From assembly GCA_963851085.1 (NCBI GenBank), contig CAWKNX010000014.1:26730-90729 (forward strand): DNA of 64,000 bases. The letters are read 5' to 3'. The stretch comes from DATFVJ01 sp963851085 (GTDB lineage: Bacteria; Actinomycetota; Actinomycetes; Streptosporangiales; Streptosporangiaceae). Shown here one piece after another: positions 17,611-26,704 of this stretch (position 1 is its first letter; every line of letters begins with the position of its first letter). Made by a program: the position numbers and the translations under genes. Below the pieces are notes generated by a model. The model was not told the DNA's origin, searched no databases, and saw nothing but the letters and a program-made list of their open reading frames with translations.

Positions 17611-18239
17611 GTAACGCAATCTTCCTGCCGGTGCGCGCGCCCGCCCGGATCCCGTGGCCCGTTCGTGGATGCCGCGGCACAGCACGCCTATATGCCGCAA
17701 CAACAGCATGACAGCCCGGGATTCCACCGTGGTCTCGACCGACCGCGCCCCCACGGCCGGCGGGGCCATACCTCTCGCCCGGCGCTGGCCCGGCCCGCGC
17801 CGGAGCGCCCGGCCGCAAAGTGGCGGCAACAAACGGATCCAGCCGGGCATGTGATGACTCTCACGATTGTTGGTGCGTGAGAGGGCGCGTGGATGGGACT
17901 GCCGGGCTCGCGGGCCCCCGCATTTCGGCTGGCGGCGTTCTCGCGCTCGACGCGGGATCCAGGCACGCCTTCGGGCTGCGGCCTGGCCAGCCGGGCGCGG
18001 ATGACCCGCTCCCCCGTCGTGCCGGAGGCGCGCGTGGCGGGCACGGCGGACGCCCCAGCCGCGCCACCTCTTAAGAGCCCGGTGCAGGCGGTGCCGCTGC
18101 GTGGCATTTTGCGCGGGGCCAAATGGTCAATTCCGTCAGACCTTGGGCCCCGGGAGGCCGTGATGATGACCATGGCCGCGGCGCCGGTGCCAACCGGCGG
18201 GGCCAGGGATCGCCGCCATGCTGCCGCGCTGGCCGCCAC
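17611..18239. other. 629-base divergent intergenic region
   Basis: No convincing gene is present between the divergent PAP2 and membrane-hydrolase genes. Short open frames exist on both strands, but they are Arg/Pro/Ala-rich shadows typical of GC-rich DNA. The one marked structure is a perfect 8-bp dyad at 17858-17883. The stretch 18060-18130 (GTGCCGCTGCGTGGCATTTTG) is locally less GC-rich and could hold the plus-strand promoter. Confidence 0.4.
17858..17883. promoter_or_regulatory. Perfect dyad CTCTCACG-N10-CGTGAGAG
   Basis: Two 8-base arms are exact inverted repeats separated by ATTGTTGGTG. The site lies in a divergent intergenic region and resembles an operator for a dimeric regulator. 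A small hairpin is the alternative. No regulator gene is adjacent. Confidence 0.35.
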
Positions 18240-19895
18240 ATGGTGAGGGCGGACGTCCCGCCGCGGCCGCGGTCACGCGTGGGACTGGCGGCGGCGTGCG
18301 CGGTGCTGCCCGGCATCGAGGCGGTCGTGCTCATCGCTGTCGGGCTGCGCGGATCGGCTTCGCTTTCACCGAGTGTCACCGCGCCTGCGCCGTACGGCGC
18401 ATACCACGATCTGCGATTCCTCCTCACGTACCACTCCTCGTGGGCCGCTTTCGCAGCGGAAGCCCTGGCCATGCTGGTCTGGCGATCAGCGCTCGATTGC
18501 GGTCTCATCCTGCTCGCCTGGCCCGCCGGCCAGCCGCGGCCCGCGGTCGCCGCGATCTTGCGGCGGACGGCCGCGTTCACGCTTGTGTCCCTGGTCCTGC
18601 TCGCGCCGTCCGCCGCCTCCGTATCGGCCATGGACGTCATGCCGGTGTCCGATCTCTTCCTCGCCGGCATGCCGCTGGCCGTCATCATTGCCACCCTCAC
18701 CTCACACGGCGGCGTCACGTCGTGGTGGCGGCGCCTTCCGCCATGGCGTGCCGCGGCGTGGTCACTTGCCACCTTCGCCGCCATCACCGTGGGAGGCGCT
18801 GTGGCCGCCGCCGTACCTGTGTGGGCCGCGCCGGTGGCCGTCAGCCTCACCGGGCTCTTCAACGCCCGGGCATACGTCAGCATCGTGCGGGCGAGCGCAA
18901 CCCAGCGCGTCTCCATCCCGATCCCGCTGGTCCCGATCGGGCTGGCCGCCATGGCCGGCATCCTGGTGGCTAGCATCACCTTCGGGGTGCGGCTGAGCAA
19001 CACCGCCGATCGCTCGACGTACCAGATCCCTGACGAGGCCCTGCGGGAGCCGGCCGTCCTTCTTGTCAGCGGCTTTCACAGCGCATGGAACGGATCGACA
19101 CCCCGGCCGATCGGCCCCGGCCTGCCCGTTGAGCGCTTCTCCTACCGTGGCCTGGACGCCGGCGGGAGTCCGCTGAGCTATCCCCCGCAGGCGACGCAGC
19201 AGCCACTCGGCACGACCGTGCACCTGCTCGCCAGGCAGATTGAGATCATCCACGAGCGCAGCCGCGAGCGGGTGGCCGTCGTGGCGGACAGCGAAGGCTC
19301 GCTCGCGGTCGAAACTTACCTGGCCACCGTGCAAAACCCGCCCGTTAGCAAGATCGTCCTTCTCGATCCCCTGATCGATCCGGGGCGCGGTTATTTCCCG
19401 CCCGCGAACGACGAGGGGTGGGGCGTTGCCACCGGGGCAATCCTGCGCGGCCTGAGCGCGGCGATCGGCGCGGCGACGCCGCTGCACATCTACGCAGACG
19501 GGCCCTTCATCCGCTCGGTGGACGATCACGGGCCGGTCCTGCGGAACCTGCTCACCTGCCCGCCGCCCGGCGTGAAAGAGGCGGTGCTTGTTTCGCTCGC
19601 CGACGCCGTCGCCTCTCCCTTCGAGGCACCGGTCGCCGCGCCGTCCGGCGTGGTCATGCGCCTGCATGGCTTCCTGCTCGATGATGCCGCCGCGACCCAC
19701 GCCGTCGACGATTTCCTCGCCACCGGGAAATTCCCCGTCAACCCGCGCAGCACGGTGGCTGACCAGCTTGTGCGCGCGGCGGCGGCGGCATGGCAGGCGC
19801 CACCCCTCACGCCTTCGCTCGTACCGCGGTGGCGCGGTGAGCCAGTCTCCGGATGCGCGGCCAAGAAGAAGGCGCTGGCCCGGTGGCTACGGTGA
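18240..19895 (+). CDS. Polytopic membrane protein with C-terminal alpha/beta-hydrolase domain
   Basis: About 551 residues from the ATG at 18240. There is no good ribosome site, and GTG 18243 or ATG 18123 are alternatives. The N-terminal half has six to seven hydrophobic helices, among them VGLAAACAVLPGIEAVVLIA, AAFTLVSLVLLAPSAASVSA, AAWSLATFAAITVGGAVAAA and PIGLAAMAGILVASITFGV. The C-terminal half looks like an alpha/beta hydrolase: strand AVLLVSGFHSAWNG, nucleophile-elbow candidate VAVVADSEGSLAVETYL (A-D-S-E-G rather than G-x-S-x-G), acid candidate VLLDPLIDPG and His candidate VVMRLHGFLLDD. The hydrolase is probably outside the membrane. No family was recognised. It stands next to P450 genes, so a role in lipid or secondary metabolism is possible but unproven. 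Confidence 0.65.
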   Translation: MVRADVPPRPRSRVGLAAACAVLPGIEAVVLIAVGLRGSASLSPSVTAPAPYGAYHDLRFLLTYHSSWAAFAAEALAMLVWRSALDCGLILLAWPAGQPRPAVAAILRRTAAFTLVSLVLLAPSAASVSAMDVMPVSDLFLAGMPLAVIIATLTSHGGVTSWWRRLPPWRAAAWSLATFAAITVGGAVAAAVPVWAAPVAVSLTGLFNARAYVSIVRASATQRVSIPIPLVPIGLAAMAGILVASITFGVRLSNTADRSTYQIPDEALREPAVLLVSGFHSAWNGSTPRPIGPGLPVERFSYRGLDAGGSPLSYPPQATQQPLGTTVHLLARQIEIIHERSRERVAVVADSEGSLAVETYLATVQNPPVSKIVLLDPLIDPGRGYFPPANDEGWGVATGAILRGLSAAIGAATPLHIYADGPFIRSVDDHGPVLRNLLTCPPPGVKEAVLVSLADAVASPFEAPVAAPSGVVMRLHGFLLDDAAATHAVDDFLATGKFPVNPRSTVADQLVRAAAAAWQAPPLTPSLVPRWRGEPVSGCAAKKKALARWLR

Positions 19896-19916
19896 CCGCG
19901 GCCGCGCACCGGCCGG

Positions 19917-21164
19917 TCAGTGCACGGCGACGGGGAGATCGCTGAACCCGCGGAACACAACACCTGAGCGCGCCGGCGGGCTGGCCAGCCGCAGGCGGGG
20001 AAAGCGACAGAGCAGTGCGGGGAGGAATGTGCCCGCCTCGAGGCGGGCCAGGGGGGCACCGAGGCAGTAGTGCAGACCGCCGCCAAAGGAGAGCACGGTG
20101 GTGCCGGCCCTGGTGATATCGAAAGCATCCGGTTCGCCGAACCTGGCTGGATCTCGATTGGCCGCGCCGAGCATCGCGATGACCAGGCCATCGGCGGGCA
20201 CGGGCACCCCGCCGATCGTGCTTTCCGCCGCCGCTACCCTGCCCACAAGCTGGACCGGGGCGTCGTAACGCAGCACCTCCTCCACGGCGGCCGCGGCGCG
20301 GCCCGGGTCGGCACGCAACATGCCCGCCTGATCAGGATGGCCGATCAACGCCGCTGTCCCGTTGAGCAGAAGGTTCACCATCGTGTCGACGCCTGCCATG
20401 AACACGAACGTCAGTGTCTGGAGCAGTTCGTCCTCGGTGAGCCCGGGCCTGCCGCCGTCCCGCATGGCGACCAGCGCGGAAGCAAGATCGTCACGTCCAG
20501 TTCGCCGCCGCTCCGCGACGAGCCCGGCGAAGTACTCATGTAACGCGATCGCCGCCCGGTCGGCCTCGTCCAGATCCTTCTTGCTGACCGAGAGTTCGAC
20601 CATCCGCATGAGGGCCGACATCGACTGCTGAAGCGGCACCCAGTCGGCCTCGGGCACCCCGACGAGCGTCCCGATCACCGAGACAGGCAACGAAGACGCG
20701 AGGATCTCCTTCAGGTTGACGTTGCTCCCGTCCGCTCCCGCGTCCGCGATCGCATCGAGCGCCCGGTGGCAGAAGGCCGTGACGCCACGGTGCATCTCGT
20801 CGACCTGGCGCGGCGTGAACGCCGCGCTGACCAGGCGCCGCAGCCTGGTGTGGTCGGGCGGGTCACGGAACAGCATCGTCTCGAAGGTCGCGACCTTACT
20901 CGGCCGATCCCGCCAGCCAGGAAGGGCCCGGTCGGCCCAGTCAGGGCTCTGCGAGCGGTATTCGGGGCTCCTCGTGACGGCCGCACAATCGTCGTATCCA
21001 CTCAGGAACACCAATCCCTGCCCAGTGCGGTATACAGGGGAAAGCGCGCGAAGCCGCGAATAGATCGGGTAGGGATCGGCGATGCCGGCCGGGGTCGTTA
21101 AGCTAGCGACCGCCGCATCAGCCTCAGCGTGCCTTTGCTCATCGCCTGTATCCGGCACGACCAT
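19917..21164 (-). CDS. Cytochrome P450
   Basis: 415 residues. Class I bacterial P450: the I-helix oxygen-activation motif AGVDT lies at residues 257-261, the K-helix E296-V-L-R299, and the heme-binding loop FGGGLHYCLG with axial Cys367. DPPDHTRLRRLV is the usual C-helix heme-propionate contact. It is soluble and needs a separate ferredoxin and reductase, neither of which is in the window. It is convergent with the membrane-hydrolase gene (stops 21 bases apart) and divergent from a second P450. The substrate cannot be deduced; the group resembles CYP107-like enzymes of actinomycete secondary metabolism. Confidence 0.95.
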   Translation of the reverse strand: MVVPDTGDEQRHAEADAAVASLTTPAGIADPYPIYSRLRALSPVYRTGQGLVFLSGYDDCAAVTRSPEYRSQSPDWADRALPGWRDRPSKVATFETMLFRDPPDHTRLRRLVSAAFTPRQVDEMHRGVTAFCHRALDAIADAGADGSNVNLKEILASSLPVSVIGTLVGVPEADWVPLQQSMSALMRMVELSVSKKDLDEADRAAIALHEYFAGLVAERRRTGRDDLASALVAMRDGGRPGLTEDELLQTLTFVFMAGVDTMVNLLLNGTAALIGHPDQAGMLRADPGRAAAAVEEVLRYDAPVQLVGRVAAAESTIGGVPVPADGLVIAMLGAANRDPARFGEPDAFDITRAGTTVLSFGGGLHYCLGAPLARLEAGTFLPALLCRFPRLRLASPPARSGVVFRGFSDLPVAVH

Positions 21165-21561
21165 GCCGCGATCCCCTCCCGCCCAGGGGCCACCACACTG
21201 CGAATACTAGGCACGCCACCGGCCCGGGGGGAAGCGCCGGGCGCCGCGGCGGGCTCGATCCGCTGCGGCCCGCCACGCGTGCGTTTGATCCCTGGCGCCG
21301 CGGCCGGGGTCTGGCCGGCTTCATGCTCGCCGACGTGTGGCCTATTCACCACGGCCGTTCTTTGGCATATGTTCAGCTTGCCGCGCGGCGTCTGGCGGTG
21401 CGCCCCGCGGTGAAGCGGAGGGAGCCGGCCTGCCTCGCGGCGACCGGGCACGGTGGGCGCGGGCAATCCCGCTGCCCGCCGCTACGGGCCCGGCCGGGCC
21501 TGCTCCCGAGCGGCGGGACGCGGCGGAGCCACGACGAGGACGGACCCAGAGCCGGGTGGTG
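21165..21561. other. Divergent intergenic region between two P450 genes
   Basis: These 397 bases carry both P450 promoters. Short frames in it are Arg/Pro/Gly-rich and show no homology signal. No perfect operator-size dyad, RNA or repeat was seen. The segment 21340-21375 (GTGGCCTATTCACCACGGCCG and following TTCTTTGGCATATGTTCAG) is locally AT-richer and is the most promoter-like part. Confidence 0.4.
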
Positions 21562-22770
21562 ATGATGGTCGACGCAGAACCTGACGCCTTCCCTTTCCGC
21601 TTACCCCCGGAGGATTTCGGGACACCATCAAGCCTTTACGCACGGCGCCAAAAGGAATGCCCGCTCGGGCAGATCAGGCTGCCAAGCGGTGACCTGGCGC
21701 ATCTGGCGATGGGATATGAGGAAGTTGACCTGGTACTGCGGGACAGGCGCTTCAGCCGCAACTTCCGCTACCCCGGTGCGCCGAGGCTGGTTACAGAAGA
21801 CGACATGTCGGCCAATCCGAACGCCATTGTGAACCTCGACCCGCCAGAACACACCCGGCTGCGGCGGAATCTGCGCGGTGCGTTCGGTCCAAGCAAATGC
21901 GCCAGCTGGCGGCCGATTGCGGAGCGCATCGTCGGCGACCTCCTGGACAAGATCGTCGCGGCGGGACCGCCAGCCGATCTGGTGGCCGGCTATGCGAGCT
22001 TGCTGCCCATCCGGGTGATATGCCAGCTTCTGGACGTCCCACCGGATGACCAGAAACGGCTGATCGGGTGGACGGGCACGTTCTTCTCCACCGCGTCGGC
22101 GTCTTTGCACGAACGGGCCGCGGCGAATCAGGAATTCTTCACCTACGTCCGCGACCTCGTGGCAAGCAGGCGGGCGAGGCCGGGCAACGGGCTCGTCGAC
22201 TCGCTCATCCACGCCACCGACGTGGCTGGCACGCTCAGCGAGGCCGAGCTCTACCAGATGATCGTCGCGCTGTTCATCGGCGGGCAGGAGAACACGTCCG
22301 CGACACTCGCCCGCGGCATATTCACCTTGCTGCGCAACAGGGAACAGTACGAGGCCCTTTCCGCCGATCCCGGGCTGGTCGACGGCGCGGTGGAGGAGAT
22401 TCTCCGGTTCGACGTCCCGAGTGAAGGCGCGTTCCTGCGAGTGGCGACCGAGGACGTACAGCTTTCCGTGGGCAACATCGAGAAGGGATGCGCGGTTCAG
22501 GCCTCCCTGGCGGCCGCCAACAGAGACCAGTCGCACTTCAGTGATCCCGAACGCTTCGACATCCGCCGTGCCCCTAACCCGCACCTGACCTTCGGCGCGG
22601 GCGCGCACTTCTGCGTCGGCGCCCCACTGGCACGGCTTGAACTCCAGATCGCGCTTGGCACGCTCGCGTCGCGGTTCCCCGGCCTCCGCTTGGCCGTTCC
22701 CGTCGCCGGCGTCCGCTACGCGGAAGACACACTGGTGCGCGCGCTGCTCAGCTTGCCCGTCACCTGGTGA
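21562..22770 (+). CDS. Cytochrome P450 with unusual I-helix (GGQENT)
   Basis: 402 residues from the first of two adjacent ATG codons; two GTG codons directly upstream are alternatives. LDPPEHTRLRRNL (C-helix), EEILRF (K-helix ExxR) and FGAGAHFCVG with axial Cys351 show a complete P450. The I-helix reads ALFIGGQENTSAT (residues about 236-248), where the usual A-G-x-D/E-T-T acid-alcohol pair is G-G-Q-E-N-T, with Asn following the acid. Similar substitutions are known in P450s that use substrate-assisted proton delivery. It lies divergently from another P450. Electron-transfer partners are absent nearby. Confidence 0.94.
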   Translation: MMVDAEPDAFPFRLPPEDFGTPSSLYARRQKECPLGQIRLPSGDLAHLAMGYEEVDLVLRDRRFSRNFRYPGAPRLVTEDDMSANPNAIVNLDPPEHTRLRRNLRGAFGPSKCASWRPIAERIVGDLLDKIVAAGPPADLVAGYASLLPIRVICQLLDVPPDDQKRLIGWTGTFFSTASASLHERAAANQEFFTYVRDLVASRRARPGNGLVDSLIHATDVAGTLSEAELYQMIVALFIGGQENTSATLARGIFTLLRNREQYEALSADPGLVDGAVEEILRFDVPSEGAFLRVATEDVQLSVGNIEKGCAVQASLAAANRDQSHFSDPERFDIRRAPNPHLTFGAGAHFCVGAPLARLELQIALGTLASRFPGLRLAVPVAGVRYAEDTLVRALLSLPVTW

Positions 22771-22874
22771 CCCCCGAACCATAAAGATCACGATTCGCCG
22801 CGGGCGCACTGGCACTGACCCAGCCCGGGCGCGCCAACGGTGGCCCGGCGCGTCACCCGGTCACACCTGAAGGG

Positions 22875-23450
22875 TCATACGGTGAGCAGCGGGCGGATAT
22901 TCAGGTGGTCAAGGCCGTCCCTGCCGCTGAGAAAGCCGAGCTCGAGCAGCACCGCGACCGCGGTGACATCGGCGCCGGCGCGGCGGATAAGCTCCGCGGT
23001 CGCCCGCGCGGTGCCACCGGTGGCGAGCACATCGTCCACGATGAGCACGCGGTCACCCGCCACGAAGGCGTCCGTGTGCACCTCGACGGTCGCGGTCCCA
23101 TATTCGAGTTCGTACGTTTGCGCATGTGTCGCCGCCGGCAGCTTGCCCTGCTTGCGCACGGGAACGAAGCCCGCGCCCAGCCGGCACGCGACCGGCGCGG
23201 CCAAGATGAAACCGCGTGCCTCGATTCCGGCGACCTTGTCCACCTGGCCATGACCGGCCGCGAGCGCGGTGATGACCGCACCGAACACGGCCGCGTCGCC
23301 GAGCAGCGGCGTGATGTCCTTGAACATGATTCCAGGGTTCGGGAAATCCGGGACGTCACGGATCCGCGTCTTGATCAATTCGCTCAGTGCACGCCCCGCG
23401 GAACCATCAGCCAGCAGATCACCCGCGCCCGGGTACCCGCTCGAATCCAC
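22875..23450 (-). CDS. apt: Adenine phosphoribosyltransferase
   Basis: 191 residues from the GTG at 23450, four bases after the secF stop. The open frame extends into secF and was trimmed there. AAGAGG precedes it at good distance. Key motifs: RIRDVPDFPNPGIMFKDITP (family N-terminus), AGIEARGFILAAPVA, FVPVRKQGKLP and the PRPP loop VLIVDDVLATGGTARA. It salvages adenine to AMP. It sits in the conserved yajC-secD-secF-apt-rel block, here separated from rel by the P450 island. The 15-20 residues before SELIKTRIRDVPD are a short Gly/Ser-rich lead. Confidence 0.96.
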   Translation of the reverse strand: MDSSGYPGAGDLLADGSAGRALSELIKTRIRDVPDFPNPGIMFKDITPLLGDAAVFGAVITALAAGHGQVDKVAGIEARGFILAAPVACRLGAGFVPVRKQGKLPAATHAQTYELEYGTATVEVHTDAFVAGDRVLIVDDVLATGGTARATAELIRRAGADVTAVAVLLELGFLSGRDGLDHLNIRPLLTV

Positions 23451-23454
23451 CCAG

Positions 23455-24714
23455 CTACCTCTTCTTCTTGCCGCTCGGGCGCCGCTTGGCCGAACTGGAC
23501 CGCCTGGGCTGCTGGCGCTGGCCTCCGCTGCGCTGCTGACCCTGCTGGCCCTGCTGGCTTCGCGAGCCCCCGCGGCTGGATCCACCCCGGGCCGCGGCCG
23601 CAGCGGCCGCCCCCGATTCGGCGACGGTGTCGTCACCGTCCGGGCCCATGTCGGGATCGCCCGCGTCATCGGCGCTGATGGCGACCGCACCCGTCGCGGC
23701 GACACCGGCCTTCGCCTTCTTCGCCTGCCGCCGCTCCGCCCGGGCGCCGGACTCACGGACCGCCACCCGGCGGGCCAGGGCCTTGTACTGCGGCTCGCGT
23801 TCCTTCAGCGTCGCGAGGATCGGAGTGGCGATGCAGATAGATGAGTAGGTGCCGACGAGCATTCCGACGAACAGCACGAGGGCAAGGTCTTTCAGGGTGC
23901 CCGCGCCGAGCAGACCGGCCCCGACGAACAGGATCGCGGCGACGGGCAGGAGGCCGATGATCGCCGTGTTGATGGAGCGGACCAGGGTCTGGTTCACGGC
24001 GAGGTTGGCGGACTGGCTGTAGGTCATCCTGGCGCCGCCGAGCAGCCCCGCGGTGTTCTCACGGACCTTGTCGAAGACCACGACCGTGTCGTACAGCGAG
24101 TAGCCGAGGATCGTCAGCAGGCCGATCACTGACGCCGGCGACACCTCGAAGCCGACTATCGCGTAGATCCCCACGGCGATCACGATGTCATGCAGCAGCT
24201 TGATGATCGCGGATGCGGCCATCTTCCACTCGAATGCGATCGTCAGATACAGCACGATCGCGATGAGGAAGAAGATCAGTCCTTCGAGTGCCTTCTGTGA
24301 GATGTCCTTGCCCCAGCTCGCACCGACCGAGTTGACGCTGACCTGCGAGTGGAACCGGGACGCGAGCTCGTTCTCGATGCTCGTCACCTGGCCGTTGGTC
24401 AGCGGCTGGGTCTGGACCTCCCAGCCGGGCACCGAGCCACCGTTGAGCTGCTGCACAATCGGGTCGTCCGGCGCCCCGCCAGCCTTTGCCGCGGCCCGCA
24501 CCTCGCTCACGGTGGCGCCCGCCGCCTTGAACTGGAAGACCGAGCCGCCCTTGAACTCGACGCTGTAGTTGAGCCCCAGCACGAGAATCGCGATCACGCT
24601 GATCACGATCGCGGAGGCTGAGATCAGGTAGAAGACGCGCTTCTTGCCGATGAAGTCGAATGAGACTTCCCCGCGGTAGAGCCGCCCGCCGATTTCGCCG
24701 AGGCGCGACATCAT
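23455..24714 (-). CDS. secF: Protein translocase subunit SecF
   Basis: 419 residues. N-terminus IGGRLYRGEVSFDFIGKKRV, first helix FYLISASAIVISVIAILVLG, then LNYSVEFKGGSVFQFK (the conserved FxGG region of SecF P1). The transmembrane block includes FEVSPASVIGLLTILGYSLY, DTVVVFDKVREN and VNQTLVRSINTAIIGLLPVA. The last 110 residues are cytoplasmic, very basic and Ser/Gln/Gly-rich (KRRPSGKKKR at the end), and probably contact nucleic acid or ribosomes unspecifically. The start overlaps the secD stop by ATGA. SecF works with SecD and YajC in late steps of Sec-dependent export using the proton gradient. Confidence 0.97.
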   Translation of the reverse strand: MMSRLGEIGGRLYRGEVSFDFIGKKRVFYLISASAIVISVIAILVLGLNYSVEFKGGSVFQFKAAGATVSEVRAAAKAGGAPDDPIVQQLNGGSVPGWEVQTQPLTNGQVTSIENELASRFHSQVSVNSVGASWGKDISQKALEGLIFFLIAIVLYLTIAFEWKMAASAIIKLLHDIVIAVGIYAIVGFEVSPASVIGLLTILGYSLYDTVVVFDKVRENTAGLLGGARMTYSQSANLAVNQTLVRSINTAIIGLLPVAAILFVGAGLLGAGTLKDLALVLFVGMLVGTYSSICIATPILATLKEREPQYKALARRVAVRESGARAERRQAKKAKAGVAATGAVAISADDAGDPDMGPDGDDTVAESGAAAAAAARGGSSRGGSRSQQGQQGQQRSGGQRQQPRRSSSAKRRPSGKKKR

Positions 24715-26654
24715 GCCTCCTTGGGGCTGGTCCGCGACCGGGTCTGGCCGCCTCGTGGCGGCGGCTTGTCATCGCGCGACGCCGCGGAAGCGCGGGCGGC
24801 CGTGGACGGCCGGGTCACGGGCCGCGGCGACGCCCGCCAGGACACCCGTGCTCCGAGCCTGGCCGGGTCGAGCCCGGAAAGCGGGTGGCCGCCACCATAG
24901 AACCGGGTACCCGCGAGCAGAGTGATCATCGGCTTGGTGAACAGGAAGACCACCACCACGTCGATGATGGTGGTGAGCCCTAGGGTGAAAGCGAAGCCCT
25001 TGACGTCGCCGATCGCGAAGTAGTACAGGAACGCCGCGGCGAGGAACGACACCGTGTCGGACACCAGGATCGTGCGCCGGGCGCGCTTCCAGCCGCGCTC
25101 CACCGCGGAACGCAGCGTGTTCCCGTCGCGCACCTCGTCACGCAGGCGCTCGAAGAACACCACGAACGAGTCGGCGGTGATACCGATGGCGACGATGAGA
25201 CCCGCGATCCCGGCGAGGGACAGGGCGAAGCCCATGTACCTGCCGAGAGTGAGCACCGACATGTAGGTCAGCAGCGCGGATATGAGGAGGCTGGAGATGG
25301 CCACCAGGCCGAGGCCGCGGTAGTAGAGCAGCGAGTAGGCGATGACGAGGACGAAGCCGATCGCCGCCGCTATCAGACCGCCCACGAGCTGATCACGGCC
25401 GAGGGTCGGCGACACGGTGTTCACCGCCTGGGTGACGAACTTGAGCGGCAGCGCGCCGTACTTGAGCACGTTGGCGAGATCGGTCGCGCTGCTCTGGGTG
25501 AAGTTGCCGGTGATCTGGGAGTTGCAGCAGGGGATCGCGCCCTGGTCCACGTTGGGCGATGAGATCACGACGCCGTCGAGCACGATCGCGAACTGGTCGC
25601 GCACGGACGTGGGGTTGCCATTGTTGACGTACTGGCTGTTCATCTGCTGGGTCAGCGTGAAGAACTTCGCGCCGCCCGCGCCGTCGAAGGTGAAGTTGAC
25701 CTGCCACGCGGTGCCGACCGATGTACCGGTGTTGGGCAGGCCGGCCGAGGCGTCGTGGATGTCGGTGCCCTCGACTTTCGCCACGTCGAGCAGGTACTTG
25801 GTCGTGCCGTCCTGCGAGCAGGAGACGATCTGGGAGTTCGGGTTGTCCTCGGCGTTGGGGTCGTAACCGACCTGCTGCTGCCATTTCGTCACAGGCTGGC
25901 TGCAATCCAGCTTGTTGAACAGGGCGAGCACCTTGGGGTCGACGCCCGCGGTGCTCTCGCCCTGCGGCGCGGCCGTCGACGTGGGTGTCGGCGTCGGCGT
26001 GGCCGACGCGGATGGCGTGGGTGTCGGCGAGGCAGCGGCGGCCAGGCGGGCGGCGCCATGGCCGAGGGCCGTGCCGCCCGCGCCGGACGTGCCGTTGCGG
26101 AATCCGCCGAGCGCGTGCGGCGATCCGGTGGGCGACGCGGAGGCCGTGGCGGAAGGCGTCGAATTCGCGGACGGAGACGGGGTGGCGTGCGCCGCCGACG
26201 TGCCGGACGGCGTGGGTGTGGGCGTGGCCGAAGCGGCCGGCGTGTTGGCCGACTCGAGCAGCACCTGGCGGAACCGCAACTGCGCCGTCTTGCCGAGCTT
26301 GCTGACCAGGGACTGCTGGCCGACGCCGGGAACGGCGACGTTGATGATGTCGTTACCCTCCTGCGTCACCTGCGCCTCGGTGACGCCCGAGCCGTTCACG
26401 CGCTCGCGGATGATCTCCAGCGCGCGCTGCATGTTCGCCTGCGGTGGCGTGCCGCCATGCGGTGTCACCGCTTTGAGGGTCACGGTCGTGCCGCTGCTCA
26501 GGTCGAGGCCGAGCTTCACCTTGAAGCCCTTGTGCCACTGGCCAGGGCTGAACGCGTCCTTGCCCACGATCGCGATGAGCAGCACAAAAATGAGCGCCGC
26601 CAGCACGGCGAGCGCGCGTCCCGGCCTTGGGACGTTGGTCTTCGGGGGAGCCAC
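24711..26654 (-). CDS. secD: Protein translocase subunit SecD
   Basis: 647 residues. N-terminal helix ALAVLAALIFVLLIAIVGKD, then the SecD signature VKLGLDLSSGTTVTLKA and VNGSGVTEAQVTQEGNDIIN. The P1 head ends with the SecD segment NTVSPTLGRDQLVGGLIAAA. The RND-like membrane part holds LSLAGIAGLIVAIGITADSF and VVFFERLRDEVRDGNTLRSA. A Ser/Thr/Pro/Ala-rich insertion of about 110 residues (roughly 135-245) interrupts the periplasmic P1 domain; such inserts occur in actinomycete SecDs and are probably disordered. It is co-transcribed with secF (ATGA overlap) and lies 50 bases from yajC. Confidence 0.97.
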   Translation of the reverse strand: MAPPKTNVPRPGRALAVLAALIFVLLIAIVGKDAFSPGQWHKGFKVKLGLDLSSGTTVTLKAVTPHGGTPPQANMQRALEIIRERVNGSGVTEAQVTQEGNDIINVAVPGVGQQSLVSKLGKTAQLRFRQVLLESANTPAASATPTPTPSGTSAAHATPSPSANSTPSATASASPTGSPHALGGFRNGTSGAGGTALGHGAARLAAAASPTPTPSASATPTPTPTSTAAPQGESTAGVDPKVLALFNKLDCSQPVTKWQQQVGYDPNAEDNPNSQIVSCSQDGTTKYLLDVAKVEGTDIHDASAGLPNTGTSVGTAWQVNFTFDGAGGAKFFTLTQQMNSQYVNNGNPTSVRDQFAIVLDGVVISSPNVDQGAIPCCNSQITGNFTQSSATDLANVLKYGALPLKFVTQAVNTVSPTLGRDQLVGGLIAAAIGFVLVIAYSLLYYRGLGLVAISSLLISALLTYMSVLTLGRYMGFALSLAGIAGLIVAIGITADSFVVFFERLRDEVRDGNTLRSAVERGWKRARRTILVSDTVSFLAAAFLYYFAIGDVKGFAFTLGLTTIIDVVVVFLFTKPMITLLAGTRFYGGGHPLSGLDPARLGARVSWRASPRPVTRPSTAARASAASRDDKPPPRGGQTRSRTSPKEA

Positions 26655-26704
26655 TTCTCTCTGCCCTCGTCTAGGTCCGGGTTACGGTCCGGTGTGCGTT
26701 TCTG

